Below are positions 40,519 to 48,975 of a DNA stretch of 64,000 nucleotides, one piece after another. Source of the DNA: Corynebacterium matruchotii (lineage in GTDB: Bacteria > Actinomycetota > Actinomycetes > Mycobacteriales > Mycobacteriaceae); assembly GCF_011612265.2 (NCBI RefSeq), contig NZ_CP050134.2, positions 2,802,541 to 2,866,540 of the forward strand, read 5' to 3'. Numbering within the stretch: the first letter of the stretch is position 1; every line of letters begins with the position of its first letter. The position numbers and the translations under genes are program-made. A model generated the notes under the pieces. That model made no database searches. It saw nothing but the letters and a program-made list of their open reading frames with translations, and was not told the origin of the DNA.

Positions 40519-41708
40519 TTGAGCGGGTACCAGTCGTGGTGGCATCCGAGGATATTTTGCGCATAGTTGAGGGCATTTTTGCTGTTCGCTCGGGATTTAT
40601 TGCGGGTGATGGTGCCGTCGGGCATACGGTAGTAGACGGCCCCGGTTTCGGGGTCGGTGAAGACGTGCCCGTGTCGGGGTTTGTGGCGGTCATCATCGTT
40701 GGTGAGGTTGTGTTCGCGGCAGAGGGGGCAGAGGTTTTCGGGTTTGGTTTCGCCGCCGCGTGAGTAGGCGATGATGTGGTGGGTTTCGCAGCGTACTGCG
40801 GGGATGCGGCAGTGGGGGTTTTGGCAGATGAGGTGGGAGACGATGCTGATGAAGCGGTCGTCGGCGTCGGCGAGCCGCTTGACTTCCAATAGTTGTTGGG
40901 GGCGGGGGTTGCCGTCGGGGCCGTTGTAGCAGGCCACGGCGAAGCCGAATTCCGCGAGGCGGGCGTCGACAAGCTCGCGGATGTCGACACTTTCGCCGTC
41001 AGTGTTGGTGACGGTGCCGTCGTTATGTGACTGGATGTTGGCAATGGGCACAAGAAAGCACGGGCGTTGGCGTAGGTCGCGCGGGTTATTGGGGTTTTCG
41101 GTGGTCTCAACCTGCTCTAGGGTGGTCACGTCTATGCCGTGGAGGACCCGATCGGTGAGTGCCTTGGCTAACCCTTCTGACTTGTCGACGGCCTGGCCTT
41201 CCTGTACCCATTGTCTGCCTTGGGGCTCTAGGGAGTTCATAATGCGGGTGGCTACGTGGGATGGCAGCTTCATGATAATGTGCCGCATATTGTCGGCGTC
41301 CGCCAGTTCGGAGCAGCGCAGATACCATTTGCGCCGCCGATTGTAGCCAGCATTGAGTTCCCCAATGAGGGATTTGATGTGTTCCGCCAGCTCATCCACG
41401 GTGCAGTCGACGGCGGTTTTCATGAGGTCCAGGCGGAAGTCTCGCCGGTTGATGTCTGGGTTGGCGAGCTGCTTGTCGGTGCGGGAAATGAGCCGCAGTT
41501 TCGACACAGATAGCCGCAGCTTGGTGGCTTGTGCTAATTCTTCGGCGTCAAAAACCTTGGCGATTGCCCGGAGCATACTGACTTCTCGTTTGGCCACATC
41601 TAGCTGTGCCGCGAGTTCCCCAATGGTGAGTGAGGAGGATTTCACCTCAGCCAGCAACACGGCCCCCAATGGGGCAAGTTGTGTGAGGCGGCTGAGTACG
41701 GTTTCCAT
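40515..41708 (-). CDS. HNH endonuclease domain protein
   Basis: A ~397-residue protein. The N-terminal ~270 residues form a helical region found before HNH domains in many actinobacterial proteins. The C-terminal HNH module reads CQNPHCRIPAVRCETHHII, then GGETKPENLCPLCREHN, with two CxxC-type zinc pairs and the catalytic HH. Such genes are mobile-like, present in many copies in Actinobacteria, and of uncertain function. It separates marP from the ephE-like gene, which are neighbours in Mycobacterium. Its stop shares four bases (TTAG) with the marP stop. An upstream TTG start is possible. Confidence 0.82.
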   Translation of the reverse strand: METVLSRLTQLAPLGAVLLAEVKSSSLTIGELAAQLDVAKREVSMLRAIAKVFDAEELAQATKLRLSVSKLRLISRTDKQLANPDINRRDFRLDLMKTAVDCTVDELAEHIKSLIGELNAGYNRRRKWYLRCSELADADNMRHIIMKLPSHVATRIMNSLEPQGRQWVQEGQAVDKSEGLAKALTDRVLHGIDVTTLEQVETTENPNNPRDLRQRPCFLVPIANIQSHNDGTVTNTDGESVDIRELVDARLAEFGFAVACYNGPDGNPRPQQLLEVKRLADADDRFISIVSHLICQNPHCRIPAVRCETHHIIAYSRGGETKPENLCPLCREHNLTNDDDRHKPRHGHVFTDPETGAVYYRMPDGTITRNKSRANSKNALNYAQNILGCHHDWYPLN

Positions 41709-41851
41709 ACTGTTAACGTTAGGGAGTTCCCAGGTGGTGGGCAAGATTTGCTGGGAATTTTCAGAATCATTTTCCCCAATACACGGAGAATTTGTGAATT
41801 TGGTAACAATTTCGGAGAAAATTGGAAATTTTGGCCCGAAAAAAAGTCCAA

Positions 41852-42769
41852 CTAGTAGGGGGAGTCTGTCCCTTGGATGAAGCTACCCACAAACGTGGTG
41901 AACCCTTCAGGGTTTTCTAAGTGTGGGCGGAGCCTGGTGTCGGGGATGTGGGCGATTGTGGGTTGGGTGAGGCAGCGGTTGTGGGCGGCTCGGATGAGGG
42001 AGCGGGATTGGCGGGAGGCGTCGACAAGCATCATGGTGGGAACCTGCACTTTTGAGGTGGCCCATTTCACTGGTGGTATGGCGAGGGGGAGCCGAACTGT
42101 GCGGATGACTGCGGCGGCGGTGTTGGCGATCGCCAGGGCGGTGGCGCGTAGGTGAAGATTGTCGTGGTAGGCGGGGGAATGTTGGAATTGGAGGGTGGTG
42201 TTGCTGCGCAGGTCGCGGCGGATGAACCGGCCGCGGGTGCGCCAAAGGTTACGGACAAGCCAGCTGGGCAGCCGGAAGAGCCCCGATGTGATAAGGAGGG
42301 TGGTGAACAGCCAAGGATGGGTGAATGTGGCGCGCCGCATGTCAATGGGGTGGATGGCACCACAGCTGGTGATGGATGCCACATGGTCGGGGTAGCCGGT
42401 TGCCATGGTCCAAGCAAGGGTGGCGCCGGTACCCATGCCCACAATGTGGGCTTTGTCGTGGCCTAGGGTGCGGATGGCGCCGGCAATATCACCGCAAAGG
42501 TGCCGAAGGTCGTGCCCCATGGGTGGTTTGTCCGACATGCCATAGCCGCGGAGGTCGACGGCGATGGCATGGAGCCCTAAATTCCCCAATAGGGGAAGGA
42601 CATCTTTGAAGTCGGCCCAGCAGGTGTAGGCGTCGTGAAGGAGGACGATTGCGGGGTCGGCTGGGTTGCCGGCGGTGGCCGCGTGGAGCCGCAGGCCACG
42701 GGTGTGCACCATGTCGTGGCGGAATTCGCCGTCGAGTGCGACCGCATTGGGGGAAAGATTGCGTCGCAT
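41852..42769 (-). CDS. alpha/beta hydrolase, EphE-like, with altered nucleophile site
   Basis: A 305-residue alpha/beta hydrolase by fold: AIVLLHDAYTCW (oxyanion strand), AVDLRGYGMSDKP, and HLENPEGF at the end with the catalytic His. The nucleophile elbow reads HIVGMGTGATLAW, where family members have Gly-x-Asp/Ser-x-Gly; the nucleophile position is Gly here. Position matches mycobacterial ephE (Rv3670), a putative epoxide hydrolase. Activity as a classical hydrolase is doubtful. Confidence 0.75.
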   Translation of the reverse strand: MRRNLSPNAVALDGEFRHDMVHTRGLRLHAATAGNPADPAIVLLHDAYTCWADFKDVLPLLGNLGLHAIAVDLRGYGMSDKPPMGHDLRHLCGDIAGAIRTLGHDKAHIVGMGTGATLAWTMATGYPDHVASITSCGAIHPIDMRRATFTHPWLFTTLLITSGLFRLPSWLVRNLWRTRGRFIRRDLRSNTTLQFQHSPAYHDNLHLRATALAIANTAAAVIRTVRLPLAIPPVKWATSKVQVPTMMLVDASRQSRSLIRAAHNRCLTQPTIAHIPDTRLRPHLENPEGFTTFVGSFIQGTDSPY

Positions 42770-42781
42770 GGTTATGGTGGG

Positions 42782-43267
42782 TTACCGATCGGTGCTGCGC
42801 GCGTTGAGGGCGGCTTCGGCGTTGCCGGGTCGGAGGGCGCGGAGTTCGGCAACGGATTCGATGGTTTTCTTTGGCGCCTTGATTTGTTTGACTTTCCGGA
42901 ACCCAATGAACGCCAGGAGGGCCGCGAAGAGCAGCATGGCGAAGAAGATAATAAGGTAGGCGGCCCAGGCCCACAGCCAAATTTTCAGCACCTCGGCAAG
43001 TGCGAAGAAGAAGAAAAATGAGCTGTAAAGCGCGATCACTCCGGCCACGGTGAACAGGCCGCCGCCGATGGCGCCTTTTTTGGCCTCCACCTGGATTTCG
43101 GCTTTGGCCAGTTCGATTTCGGCACGCATGAGTGAGGAGATTTGTTCGGTGGCGTTCGAAACGAGTTCCCCAATGGAGCCTTTGGTGTTAGTGTCTACGT
43201 CGGAAAGCGGAATGGAGTTGACCTGGGGTTTTTTCGCGCCGGTGAACATTCCTTCGTCGTTACTCAC
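42782..43267 (-). CDS. holin-like superfamily (DUF1469) membrane protein
   Basis: A 161-residue protein starting at GTG after GGAAGG. A polar N-terminus leads to SIGELVSNATEQISSLMRAEIELAKAEI, the conserved amphipathic region of this family, and then two long aromatic helices with SSFFFFFALAEV and IIFFAMLLFAALL. The family is named for similarity to phage holins but is chromosomal in all Actinobacteria (Rv3669 position). Function unknown. Confidence 0.82.
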   Translation of the reverse strand: MSNDEGMFTGAKKPQVNSIPLSDVDTNTKGSIGELVSNATEQISSLMRAEIELAKAEIQVEAKKGAIGGGLFTVAGVIALYSSFFFFFALAEVLKIWLWAWAAYLIIFFAMLLFAALLAFIGFRKVKQIKAPKKTIESVAELRALRPGNAEAALNARSTDR

Positions 43268-43391
43268 GTGGGTTTTCCTTCCAGAGTATTTTTTAGTCAC
43301 TGCCAATGGTGCCATGAATTGCCCTGAAACGTGAATTAGTTGCGTGGATTGTTGCTGATTCTTTGTTTTTTCTCTATTGTTACGACGCATT

Positions 43392-44093
43392 ATGGATCCG
43401 CTCGCCCATATTGCCGCCCATCCCACGATTGCTTCGCTTATCGACGCCGCCACCGCCAACCTTCAGGCCCTCCACCGGCACCCCGCCACCGCGCGGGGCT
43501 CGGGGGTGACGAGCTCCGAGGGGGTGCTTCGCGGCGCCCGGCTGGCCGCCCTCTTGGGGAATGCGCCGGAAACACAGCTGGTCGACGCCTATAGCGTTTT
43601 GGCCCCGGATGTTCGGGAGCAAACGGCCCGCACGTTTATCAAGGCCCCGCTGCAGGTGTTGGCGCGGCTGGATGTGCTGGTGGGCGGTTCCGGCCGGCCT
43701 CGTGATGGGCGGGCTGCCGGCCGGTTGGCCCTATTGGGGAGGATTGTGGCTGCCGGGCCGCACCAGGCGGTGATCCCGGCGGTGGTGCAGGGGGAGATCA
43801 TTGCCCATGAGCTCTTTGGGCCGCGGAGCGTGGCGGTGGGGTTGGCGGCTGCTCGGGTGAGCGCGTTGGCCAGCGGTTTTGACCCGCGGGGGTTGGCGGT
43901 GCCGGAGGTGTACTATAACCGGCACCGGTCGGAGTTGCTGGCCTTGGGGGCGGGGTTTGCGCAGCCGGCCGGGGTGGTGCCGTTTGTGGCCTATTATTTG
44001 GCGGCGATGCGCGCCGGGGTGGTGGAGGCGCGGGGGATTGCGAATGCGGCACAGCAGTCGGGTGTGGGTGGCCCTGCCTGTGGGCGTCGTTAA
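43392..44093 (+). CDS. conserved actinobacterial protein (Rv3662c position)
   Basis: A 233-residue soluble protein, Ala/Gly-rich, without recognised motifs. EGVLRGARLAALLG near residue 45 and YYNRHRSELLALGAGFAQ in the last third are the most distinctive stretches. A homologue sits next to the SerB-like gene in Mycobacterium (Rv3662c). Function unknown. No ribosome binding site is seen and the upstream TATTGT suggests a leaderless mRNA. The stop overlaps that of the convergent HAD gene (TTAA). Confidence 0.65.
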   Translation: MDPLAHIAAHPTIASLIDAATANLQALHRHPATARGSGVTSSEGVLRGARLAALLGNAPETQLVDAYSVLAPDVREQTARTFIKAPLQVLARLDVLVGGSGRPRDGRAAGRLALLGRIVAAGPHQAVIPAVVQGEIIAHELFGPRSVAVGLAAARVSALASGFDPRGLAVPEVYYNRHRSELLALGAGFAQPAGVVPFVAYYLAAMRAGVVEARGIANAAQQSGVGGPACGRR

Positions 44094-44932
44094 GCGGCGT
44101 GGTGGGGTCTGCGGTACCACCACCAGATTCCGGCGCTGACCGCGGCTATGCCGGCGATGACGCTCCCGCCGATGCTGAGTTCTTTGCCGGTGGGCATGGG
44201 GATGAGGGGGATGGGGTTGCGGAAGGTGCGGATTTCCCAGTCGCGTTCGGCGGCGATTTTGCGGAGCGCCCGGTCGGGGTTGACGGCTATGGGGTGGCCG
44301 ACGGTTTCGAGCATGGGCAGGTCGGTGGCTGAGTCGGAGTAGGCGTAGCTGGTGGCAAGGTTGTAGCCGTTTTGGGCGGCGAGGGTGCGGATGGCTTCGG
44401 CCTTGGCAGCGCCTTTGCAGTAGAAGGATATATTGCCGGTGAATTTGCCGTCGGCTTCTTCAAGTTTGGTGGCGATGACCGTGCGGACGCCGAGTTCTTT
44501 GGCGATGGGTTCGACGAGGACGGTGGCGGATGCGGAGATAATGACCACGTCGTGGCCGGCTGCGAGGTGGTGGGCGATGAGGTCGCGGGCCTCGGCGTAG
44601 ATGGTGGGGGCGACGACGGTGTGGAGGGTGTCGTCGGCAATCTGTTTGACCTGGTTGACGTCCCAACCGGTGACCATGTTGCTGAGCTGGTCGCGGCTGG
44701 CATCCATTTGTTCGCTGGAATGCCCGGAAACCATGTAGCTGGCTTTGGCGAGTGACATGGAGAAGGCGGTGCTGGGGCTGATGAGCCCGGAGTTCAGGAA
44801 TTCCTTGCCGTAAACGTAGGCGGAGGAGGTGGCGATGACGGTTTTGTCCAGGTCGAAAAATGCTGCGGTGGTGGCGGGTAGGCGCATGAGTTCACCACGG
44901 GTTGTGCGGTGGTTCTGTGTTGGCCTTATCAT
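44090..44932 (-). CDS. HAD-IB phosphatase, SerB-like, with C-terminal membrane helix
   Basis: A ~280-residue phosphoserine phosphatase-like protein. FFDLDKTVIATSSA is motif I (DxDxT), VVIISASATVLVEPIA motif II, and AYSDSATDLPMLETVG motif IV. A helix of ~20 residues near the end (GGSVIAGIAAVSAGIWWW) would anchor it. It matches Rv3661 beside ssd. The true substrate is unknown. The start at ATG 44932 has TACACT eight bases upstream and no ribosome binding site, fitting a leaderless mRNA; ATG 44887 is an alternative. Confidence 0.85.
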   Translation of the reverse strand: MIRPTQNHRTTRGELMRLPATTAAFFDLDKTVIATSSAYVYGKEFLNSGLISPSTAFSMSLAKASYMVSGHSSEQMDASRDQLSNMVTGWDVNQVKQIADDTLHTVVAPTIYAEARDLIAHHLAAGHDVVIISASATVLVEPIAKELGVRTVIATKLEEADGKFTGNISFYCKGAAKAEAIRTLAAQNGYNLATSYAYSDSATDLPMLETVGHPIAVNPDRALRKIAAERDWEIRTFRNPIPLIPMPTGKELSIGGSVIAGIAAVSAGIWWWYRRPHHAA

Positions 44933-45221
44933 CTTGAATAAGTGTAGTCGTTTTTGGTGATTCCCCGGGTAGGACATGTCATTATCGTGTGGTATTGCTC
45001 TCTTCGAAAACCTGTGACATAATGGTCCGTGCAAGGCCCCGATATACAGTGTGGCCTGCCCCGGCCTCAAACCCCCCTTTGTAATCGGCCGGGTTTGGCG
45101 GCCCGCGCAGTCCCCCCCTTTAGCGCGGGTCGCCCTTTATGCTTTACGACGACCCCCGCCCGGGGGTAGCCACCCCTTGGTTTTCTGTTATTAGTGTTGC
45201 CTGTGGTGCTGGTGGGAAAAG

Positions 45222-45272
45222 TTATCCACAGAATTTTGTGGTCCTCATCAACAATATGGTGGGTTTTCCACA
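45222..45272 (+). promoter_or_regulatory. two DnaA-box-like sites before the ssd-tad operon
   Basis: TTATCCACA (45222-45230), the strict DnaA box, and TTTTCCACA (45264-45272), which fits TTWTNCACA. They are in the same orientation 42 bases apart in the gap between the divergent HAD and ssd genes. The same gap (45071-45323) also holds GC-rich inverted repeats and one GCTTTACGACG motif. Confidence 0.45.
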
Positions 45273-45323
45273 GCCTAGCGGCGTTGGCAAGCGTGCCGGG
45301 GGCAATGGGGCGAAACTGAAAGC

Positions 45324-46388
45324 ATGACCACCACGCCAACCATTCTCGTGAGCGTCACCGACCCTGTGCTCCACCCTGAGGCGATTAATATCGCAGCAGC
45401 TACCGGCATGGATATTATCGACACCAGTGACCCGCGCGACATTGTGCGGCACGCCCCCAAGGCCGCCGCCATCCTTGTGGACGCCACTACCGCCACCCAC
45501 GCCGGCGGCATCCACCCCCGCGGGCACCTGTTTCTGTTGCATCCCGAGCCCGGGCCGGTTGATTGGACACTGGCCGTGCGCATTGGGGCCGCCGACGCGG
45601 TGATCCTGCCGGCGCAATCCAATAAACTGCTCGCCACCCTCGCTGCTACCACTGCTGCCCCGGACTCGCCCTCACCGGCCGCCGCGGCCTCGGTGATCGC
45701 CGTCACCGGGGCCGTGGGTGGGGCGGGCACCTCCACCCTGGCGGTCGCCCTCGCCCTGCAACTGCACGAGATCGTTCCCACAGTCCTGGTCGACGCCGAC
45801 CCGGTATCGCCAGGCATGGATCTCCTCCTCGGGTGCGAAACCACCGGTGGCATTCGGTGGGCGGACCTGAGCTTTCGCTCCGGCTCCATTGCCGCCGCCG
45901 ACCTGATTGCCGCCCTCCCCGAAACCGAGAGTGGCCTGCCGGTACTCACCACCGACCGCGGCGGTGATAGCACCAGCGGCATCACCGAAGACAAACTCCT
46001 CCGGGTGATCGGCACCATGCACCACACCCATTGCGTGGTCGTGGACCTCCCGGCCACCGCCCCATTCTTTGCCGCCCTCACGGATGCCTGCGACTTTGTG
46101 GTGCTCCTCATCCCCGCTGAAGTGCGGGCCGCGGCTGCCGCCAGCCGCATCGCCCACTCCCTGACCGCCCGGCGCGTCGACACCGTTGGGGTTGTGCGGC
46201 ATCGTGGCTGGTCCGGCCTGACCGCCCATGATGTTGCGGACATCGTTGGGGTCGACGTGGTGGGGGAATTGGGGACCGTGTCGCAGGTGCCTCGGGTGGC
46301 GGAGACCACCGGGATTCGCACCCTGGGGGCGCTGCCCCGTGCTCTTCGTAAGGCTGTTCGATGCGTGTTGCCGCAGGAGATGGCCTAA
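45324..46388 (+). CDS. ssd: Ssd, septum-site-determining-like protein (CpaE/MinD family)
   Basis: A 354-residue ParA/MinD-fold ATPase-like protein. An N-terminal receiver-like part (about 1-115) precedes the P-loop region VTGAVGGAGTSTLAVALAL, where the usual Lys residues of the deviant Walker A are missing (GGAGTST rather than KGGxGKT), as in mycobacterial Ssd (Rv3660c). It heads the tad operon and ends directly against the tadA ATG. By family, it influences septum formation or pilus localisation. Confidence 0.87.
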   Translation: MTTTPTILVSVTDPVLHPEAINIAAATGMDIIDTSDPRDIVRHAPKAAAILVDATTATHAGGIHPRGHLFLLHPEPGPVDWTLAVRIGAADAVILPAQSNKLLATLAATTAAPDSPSPAAAASVIAVTGAVGGAGTSTLAVALALQLHEIVPTVLVDADPVSPGMDLLLGCETTGGIRWADLSFRSGSIAAADLIAALPETESGLPVLTTDRGGDSTSGITEDKLLRVIGTMHHTHCVVVDLPATAPFFAALTDACDFVVLLIPAEVRAAAAASRIAHSLTARRVDTVGVVRHRGWSGLTAHDVADIVGVDVVGELGTVSQVPRVAETTGIRTLGALPRALRKAVRCVLPQEMA

Positions 46389-47537
46389 ATGCCGGTCGAT
46401 GCTGCGGTTATTGCCGACAAGGTGCAGCGGGTGTTGGCCGCGGTGCCTGCGGAGCAGGCCTGCGACCCCGGCTATGTGGCCCACACCATTCGGGCGGAGG
46501 CGGGCGGCATCATGAGCGATGTCGAGGTGTTGTCGGTGTTGCGGAAGCTGCGCCACGATTCGGTGGGGGTGGGGCCGTTGGAGCAGGTGCTTTCCCTTCC
46601 GGGGGTTACGGATGTGCTGGTGAATGGCACCCAGGGGGTGTGGTTTGATCGGGGCCGTGGCCTGGAGGCCGCCGATATTGGGTTTGCGTCGGAGCGGGAG
46701 GTGCGGCAACTAGCCACCCGACTTTTGGTGTCGGCCGGCCGCCGGCTGGATGATACGCAGTGTTTCGCTGATGGGCAGTTGTCGCGTGATGATGGTTCCA
46801 GTGTGCGGGTGCATGCGATTTTGTCGCCGCCGGCACAGGGCGGGACGTGTATTTCGCTGCGGGTGTTACGCCACGCCGTCACCAGTCTCGAAACTTTGTG
46901 CGAGCGCGGGACGATGTCCAGGCCTACAAAAGCGTGTTTGCAGCAGTTGGTGGCGGCGCGCCGCTCCTTCCTGGTCATCGGGGGAACCGGCAGCGGCAAA
47001 ACCACATTATTGGCCGCCCTGCTGGGGGAAGTGAGCCACCGACAGCGCATCATTTGCATCGAGGACACCGCCGAGCTGCGGCCCAACCATCCCCACATTT
47101 TGGGGCTGGTGTCCCGCGGCACCAACACCGAGGGCAAAGGGGCGATCACCATGGCTGATTTGCTCAAGCAGTCCCTGCGGATGCGGCCCGACCGGATCGT
47201 GGTGGGGGAGATCCGGGGCGCGGAGGTCATCGACCTCCTGGCCGCCCTGAACACCGGGCACGACGGGTGCGCTGGTACCGTGCACGCGAATTCCCTGCTG
47301 GAGGTGCCGGCCCGCCTGGAGGCGCTGGCTGCCCGGGGCAATATGAGCCGCGACCAGCTCATGTCCCAGCTTGCCGCCGCGAAACCCGTGGTGCTTGCTA
47401 TGCGACGCCAGGCCGACGGCCGGCGGGTCTTACACCAAATCGGGGTGCTTTCCGGGATTCCCACCACCGTGACGGTGCTGTGGGATGTGGAAACCATGGC
47501 CCAGCCGAATATTGATTGGGCGGCGGTGCAGCAATGA
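46389..47537 (+). CDS. tadA: TadA/CpaF-type secretion ATPase
   Basis: A 382-residue hexameric ATPase that would power Flp-type pilus assembly. FLVIGGTGSGKTTLLAALL is Walker A (about residue 200), RIICIEDTAELRP the Asp box, MRPDRIVVGEIRGAEV Walker B, and NTGHDGCAGTVHANS the His box. It follows ssd with no gap and its TGA overlaps the tadB ATG, showing tight coupling. Confidence 0.93.
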   Translation: MPVDAAVIADKVQRVLAAVPAEQACDPGYVAHTIRAEAGGIMSDVEVLSVLRKLRHDSVGVGPLEQVLSLPGVTDVLVNGTQGVWFDRGRGLEAADIGFASEREVRQLATRLLVSAGRRLDDTQCFADGQLSRDDGSSVRVHAILSPPAQGGTCISLRVLRHAVTSLETLCERGTMSRPTKACLQQLVAARRSFLVIGGTGSGKTTLLAALLGEVSHRQRIICIEDTAELRPNHPHILGLVSRGTNTEGKGAITMADLLKQSLRMRPDRIVVGEIRGAEVIDLLAALNTGHDGCAGTVHANSLLEVPARLEALAARGNMSRDQLMSQLAAAKPVVLAMRRQADGRRVLHQIGVLSGIPTTVTVLWDVETMAQPNIDWAAVQQ

Positions 47538-48406
47538 TATCCATGCTGGTTCCGGCCGCCCTCGGCTCGGCGGGCCTGCTACTATGTGCCCCAACCAGCG
47601 GGGTTGGTCGCTTGACGACGCCCCGCCACCGGTGGGTGGCCCGGCTGGGTGGGCTGGTGCGCAACCACCCGTACCAGCTGGCCATCGGCGGCGTGGTGGT
47701 GGGGGCCGCCACGGTGGGTCAGCATTTCCCCACCTTGGTTGCTGCTGTTTTTGCCGGTGGTACCGCGATGATGATGCTGCGGCGGATGCGGGCGCGTCGT
47801 CAAGCAGCCCGGCAGCGTGCCGAGAGCGCCACCATGCTCACGCTCATCGTGGGGGAGTTGCAGGCCGGTGCCACCATGGGTGCCGCCCTCACCGCCTGCC
47901 TGCCGACCCTCACCGAACCCGAACTCCGGCGCGAAATCACCGTGGCCGCCCGCCGCTGCGCCACCGGCGGTTCCGCCGGCGCCGAACTGGAACAATCCCC
48001 CATCCTGGCGCTCAGCCTCATGGGCCATGCGTGGCGCATCGCCGAAACCAACGGCATGGCGCTCGCCGGGGTCCTCGACAACATTCGCCACCGCATCGAC
48101 CACCAAAACCGGCACGAATCCCGCACTAAAGCCGCACTTCAGGGCGCGAACGCCACCGCCATCGTGTTGGCGCTCCTGCCCCTGCTGGGCATGGTGATGG
48201 GTCACGCCATTGGGGTGAACGTGCCGGCCTTCCTCACCAGTGGTGGTGTTGGTGGTCTCATTCTCATCGCCGGCGTGAGCGCCGAATGCGCCGGCATTCT
48301 CTGGTCCGATCATATTATTCAGAAAGCTCACTCATGCTCATCGTCAGCTCCTTCCTCATCCTCTGCGCCCTCTCCCTCACCCGCGGCCGGCCCGCATCCC
48401 GGCTAG
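47534..48406 (+). CDS. tadB: TadB-type pilus assembly membrane protein
   Basis: A 290-residue protein of the GspF/TadB type: N-terminal helices, a cytoplasmic domain with ESATMLTLIVGELQAGATMG and SLMGHAWRIAETNGMALAGV, and C-terminal helices (IVLALLPLLGMVMGHAIG; VGGLILIAGVSAECAGILW). The last ~25 residues (Ser/Pro-rich) overlap tadC in another frame and are probably dispensable. The start is the ATG overlapping the tadA stop (ATGA). Confidence 0.88.
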   Translation: MISMLVPAALGSAGLLLCAPTSGVGRLTTPRHRWVARLGGLVRNHPYQLAIGGVVVGAATVGQHFPTLVAAVFAGGTAMMMLRRMRARRQAARQRAESATMLTLIVGELQAGATMGAALTACLPTLTEPELRREITVAARRCATGGSAGAELEQSPILALSLMGHAWRIAETNGMALAGVLDNIRHRIDHQNRHESRTKAALQGANATAIVLALLPLLGMVMGHAIGVNVPAFLTSGGVGGLILIAGVSAECAGILWSDHIIQKAHSCSSSAPSSSSAPSPSPAAGPHPG

Positions 48407-48954
48407 GCCCGGCAGAAAATGCTGGCCGGCGGGGTGTGGGATCACGGTGCGCCGCGTGGGCGCGCGCCGGGCCGGCCGGGCGGCTCTACCGGTGGTGGCT
48501 GGCGAAGCTCGCCCCCACCCCCAACCCGCTCGATACCGCCGCGGACCTGGAACTGTTTGTCGCGTGCGTGTCCGCCGGCCTCAGCCCGGCGCGGGCTGCC
48601 GCCGCGGTCGCTACCACCAGCTCCTGTGTCGCGTGGCGGAGTACCGCCAGCCTCCTGTCCCTGGGGGTTGACGTCGACCGGGCGTGGCGGGAACTCGCCC
48701 AGGCCCCTGGTTTGGGCGAGCTGGCCGCCCTGGCGCGCAGCTCCCACCACTCCGGTGCTGGGTTGTCGAACGGGTGTTCACGGATCGCGGCGCGGTTGCG
48801 TGACGACGGTGCCGACCATGCCACCGCCGAGGCCGAGCGCGCCGGGGTACTCATCGCCCTGCCCATGACCCTGTGTTATTTGCCGGCTTTCTTCCTCCTG
48901 GGCCTTGCCCCCATGGTCATCAGCCTGGGAACCAGTATTCTTTCCTCCCACTAG
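48334..48954 (+). CDS. tadC: TadC-type pilus assembly membrane protein
   Basis: A 206-residue protein of the same GspF-like class: a helix at the N-terminus, LELFVACVSAGLSPARAAAAVA, LARSSHHSGAGLSNGCSRIA, and a closing helix pair (LPMTLCYLPAFFLLGLAPMVISL). It starts 73 bases inside tadB, an unusually long overlap that suggests tadB was extended by loss of an earlier stop. Expected to pair with TadB in the pilus platform. Confidence 0.85.
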   Translation: MLIVSSFLILCALSLTRGRPASRLGPAENAGRRGVGSRCAAWARAGPAGRLYRWWLAKLAPTPNPLDTAADLELFVACVSAGLSPARAAAAVATTSSCVAWRSTASLLSLGVDVDRAWRELAQAPGLGELAALARSSHHSGAGLSNGCSRIAARLRDDGADHATAEAERAGVLIALPMTLCYLPAFFLLGLAPMVISLGTSILSSH

Positions 48955-48975
48955 TTTCTTGTAAAGGAACCCATC

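Larger units (their letters stand above)
35803..43174. repeat. clustered 9-mer ATTGGGGAA (13 exact copies)
   Basis: Exact copies start at 35803, 38154, 38523, 38630, 38935, 38991, 39068 as ATTGGGGAA and at 40207, 41358, 41616, 41772, 42582, 43166 as TTCCCCAAT. Several extend to CCTATTGGGGAA. They fall in different reading frames (giving IGE, YWG, LGK/LGN) and one lies between genes (41772). I found no exact copy elsewhere in the window. Confidence 0.75.

Noticed and set aside
45672-46709. Long minus-strand frames opposite ssd and tadA
   Set aside because: Composition artefacts of high-GC coding sequence; the plus-strand products carry full family motifs.
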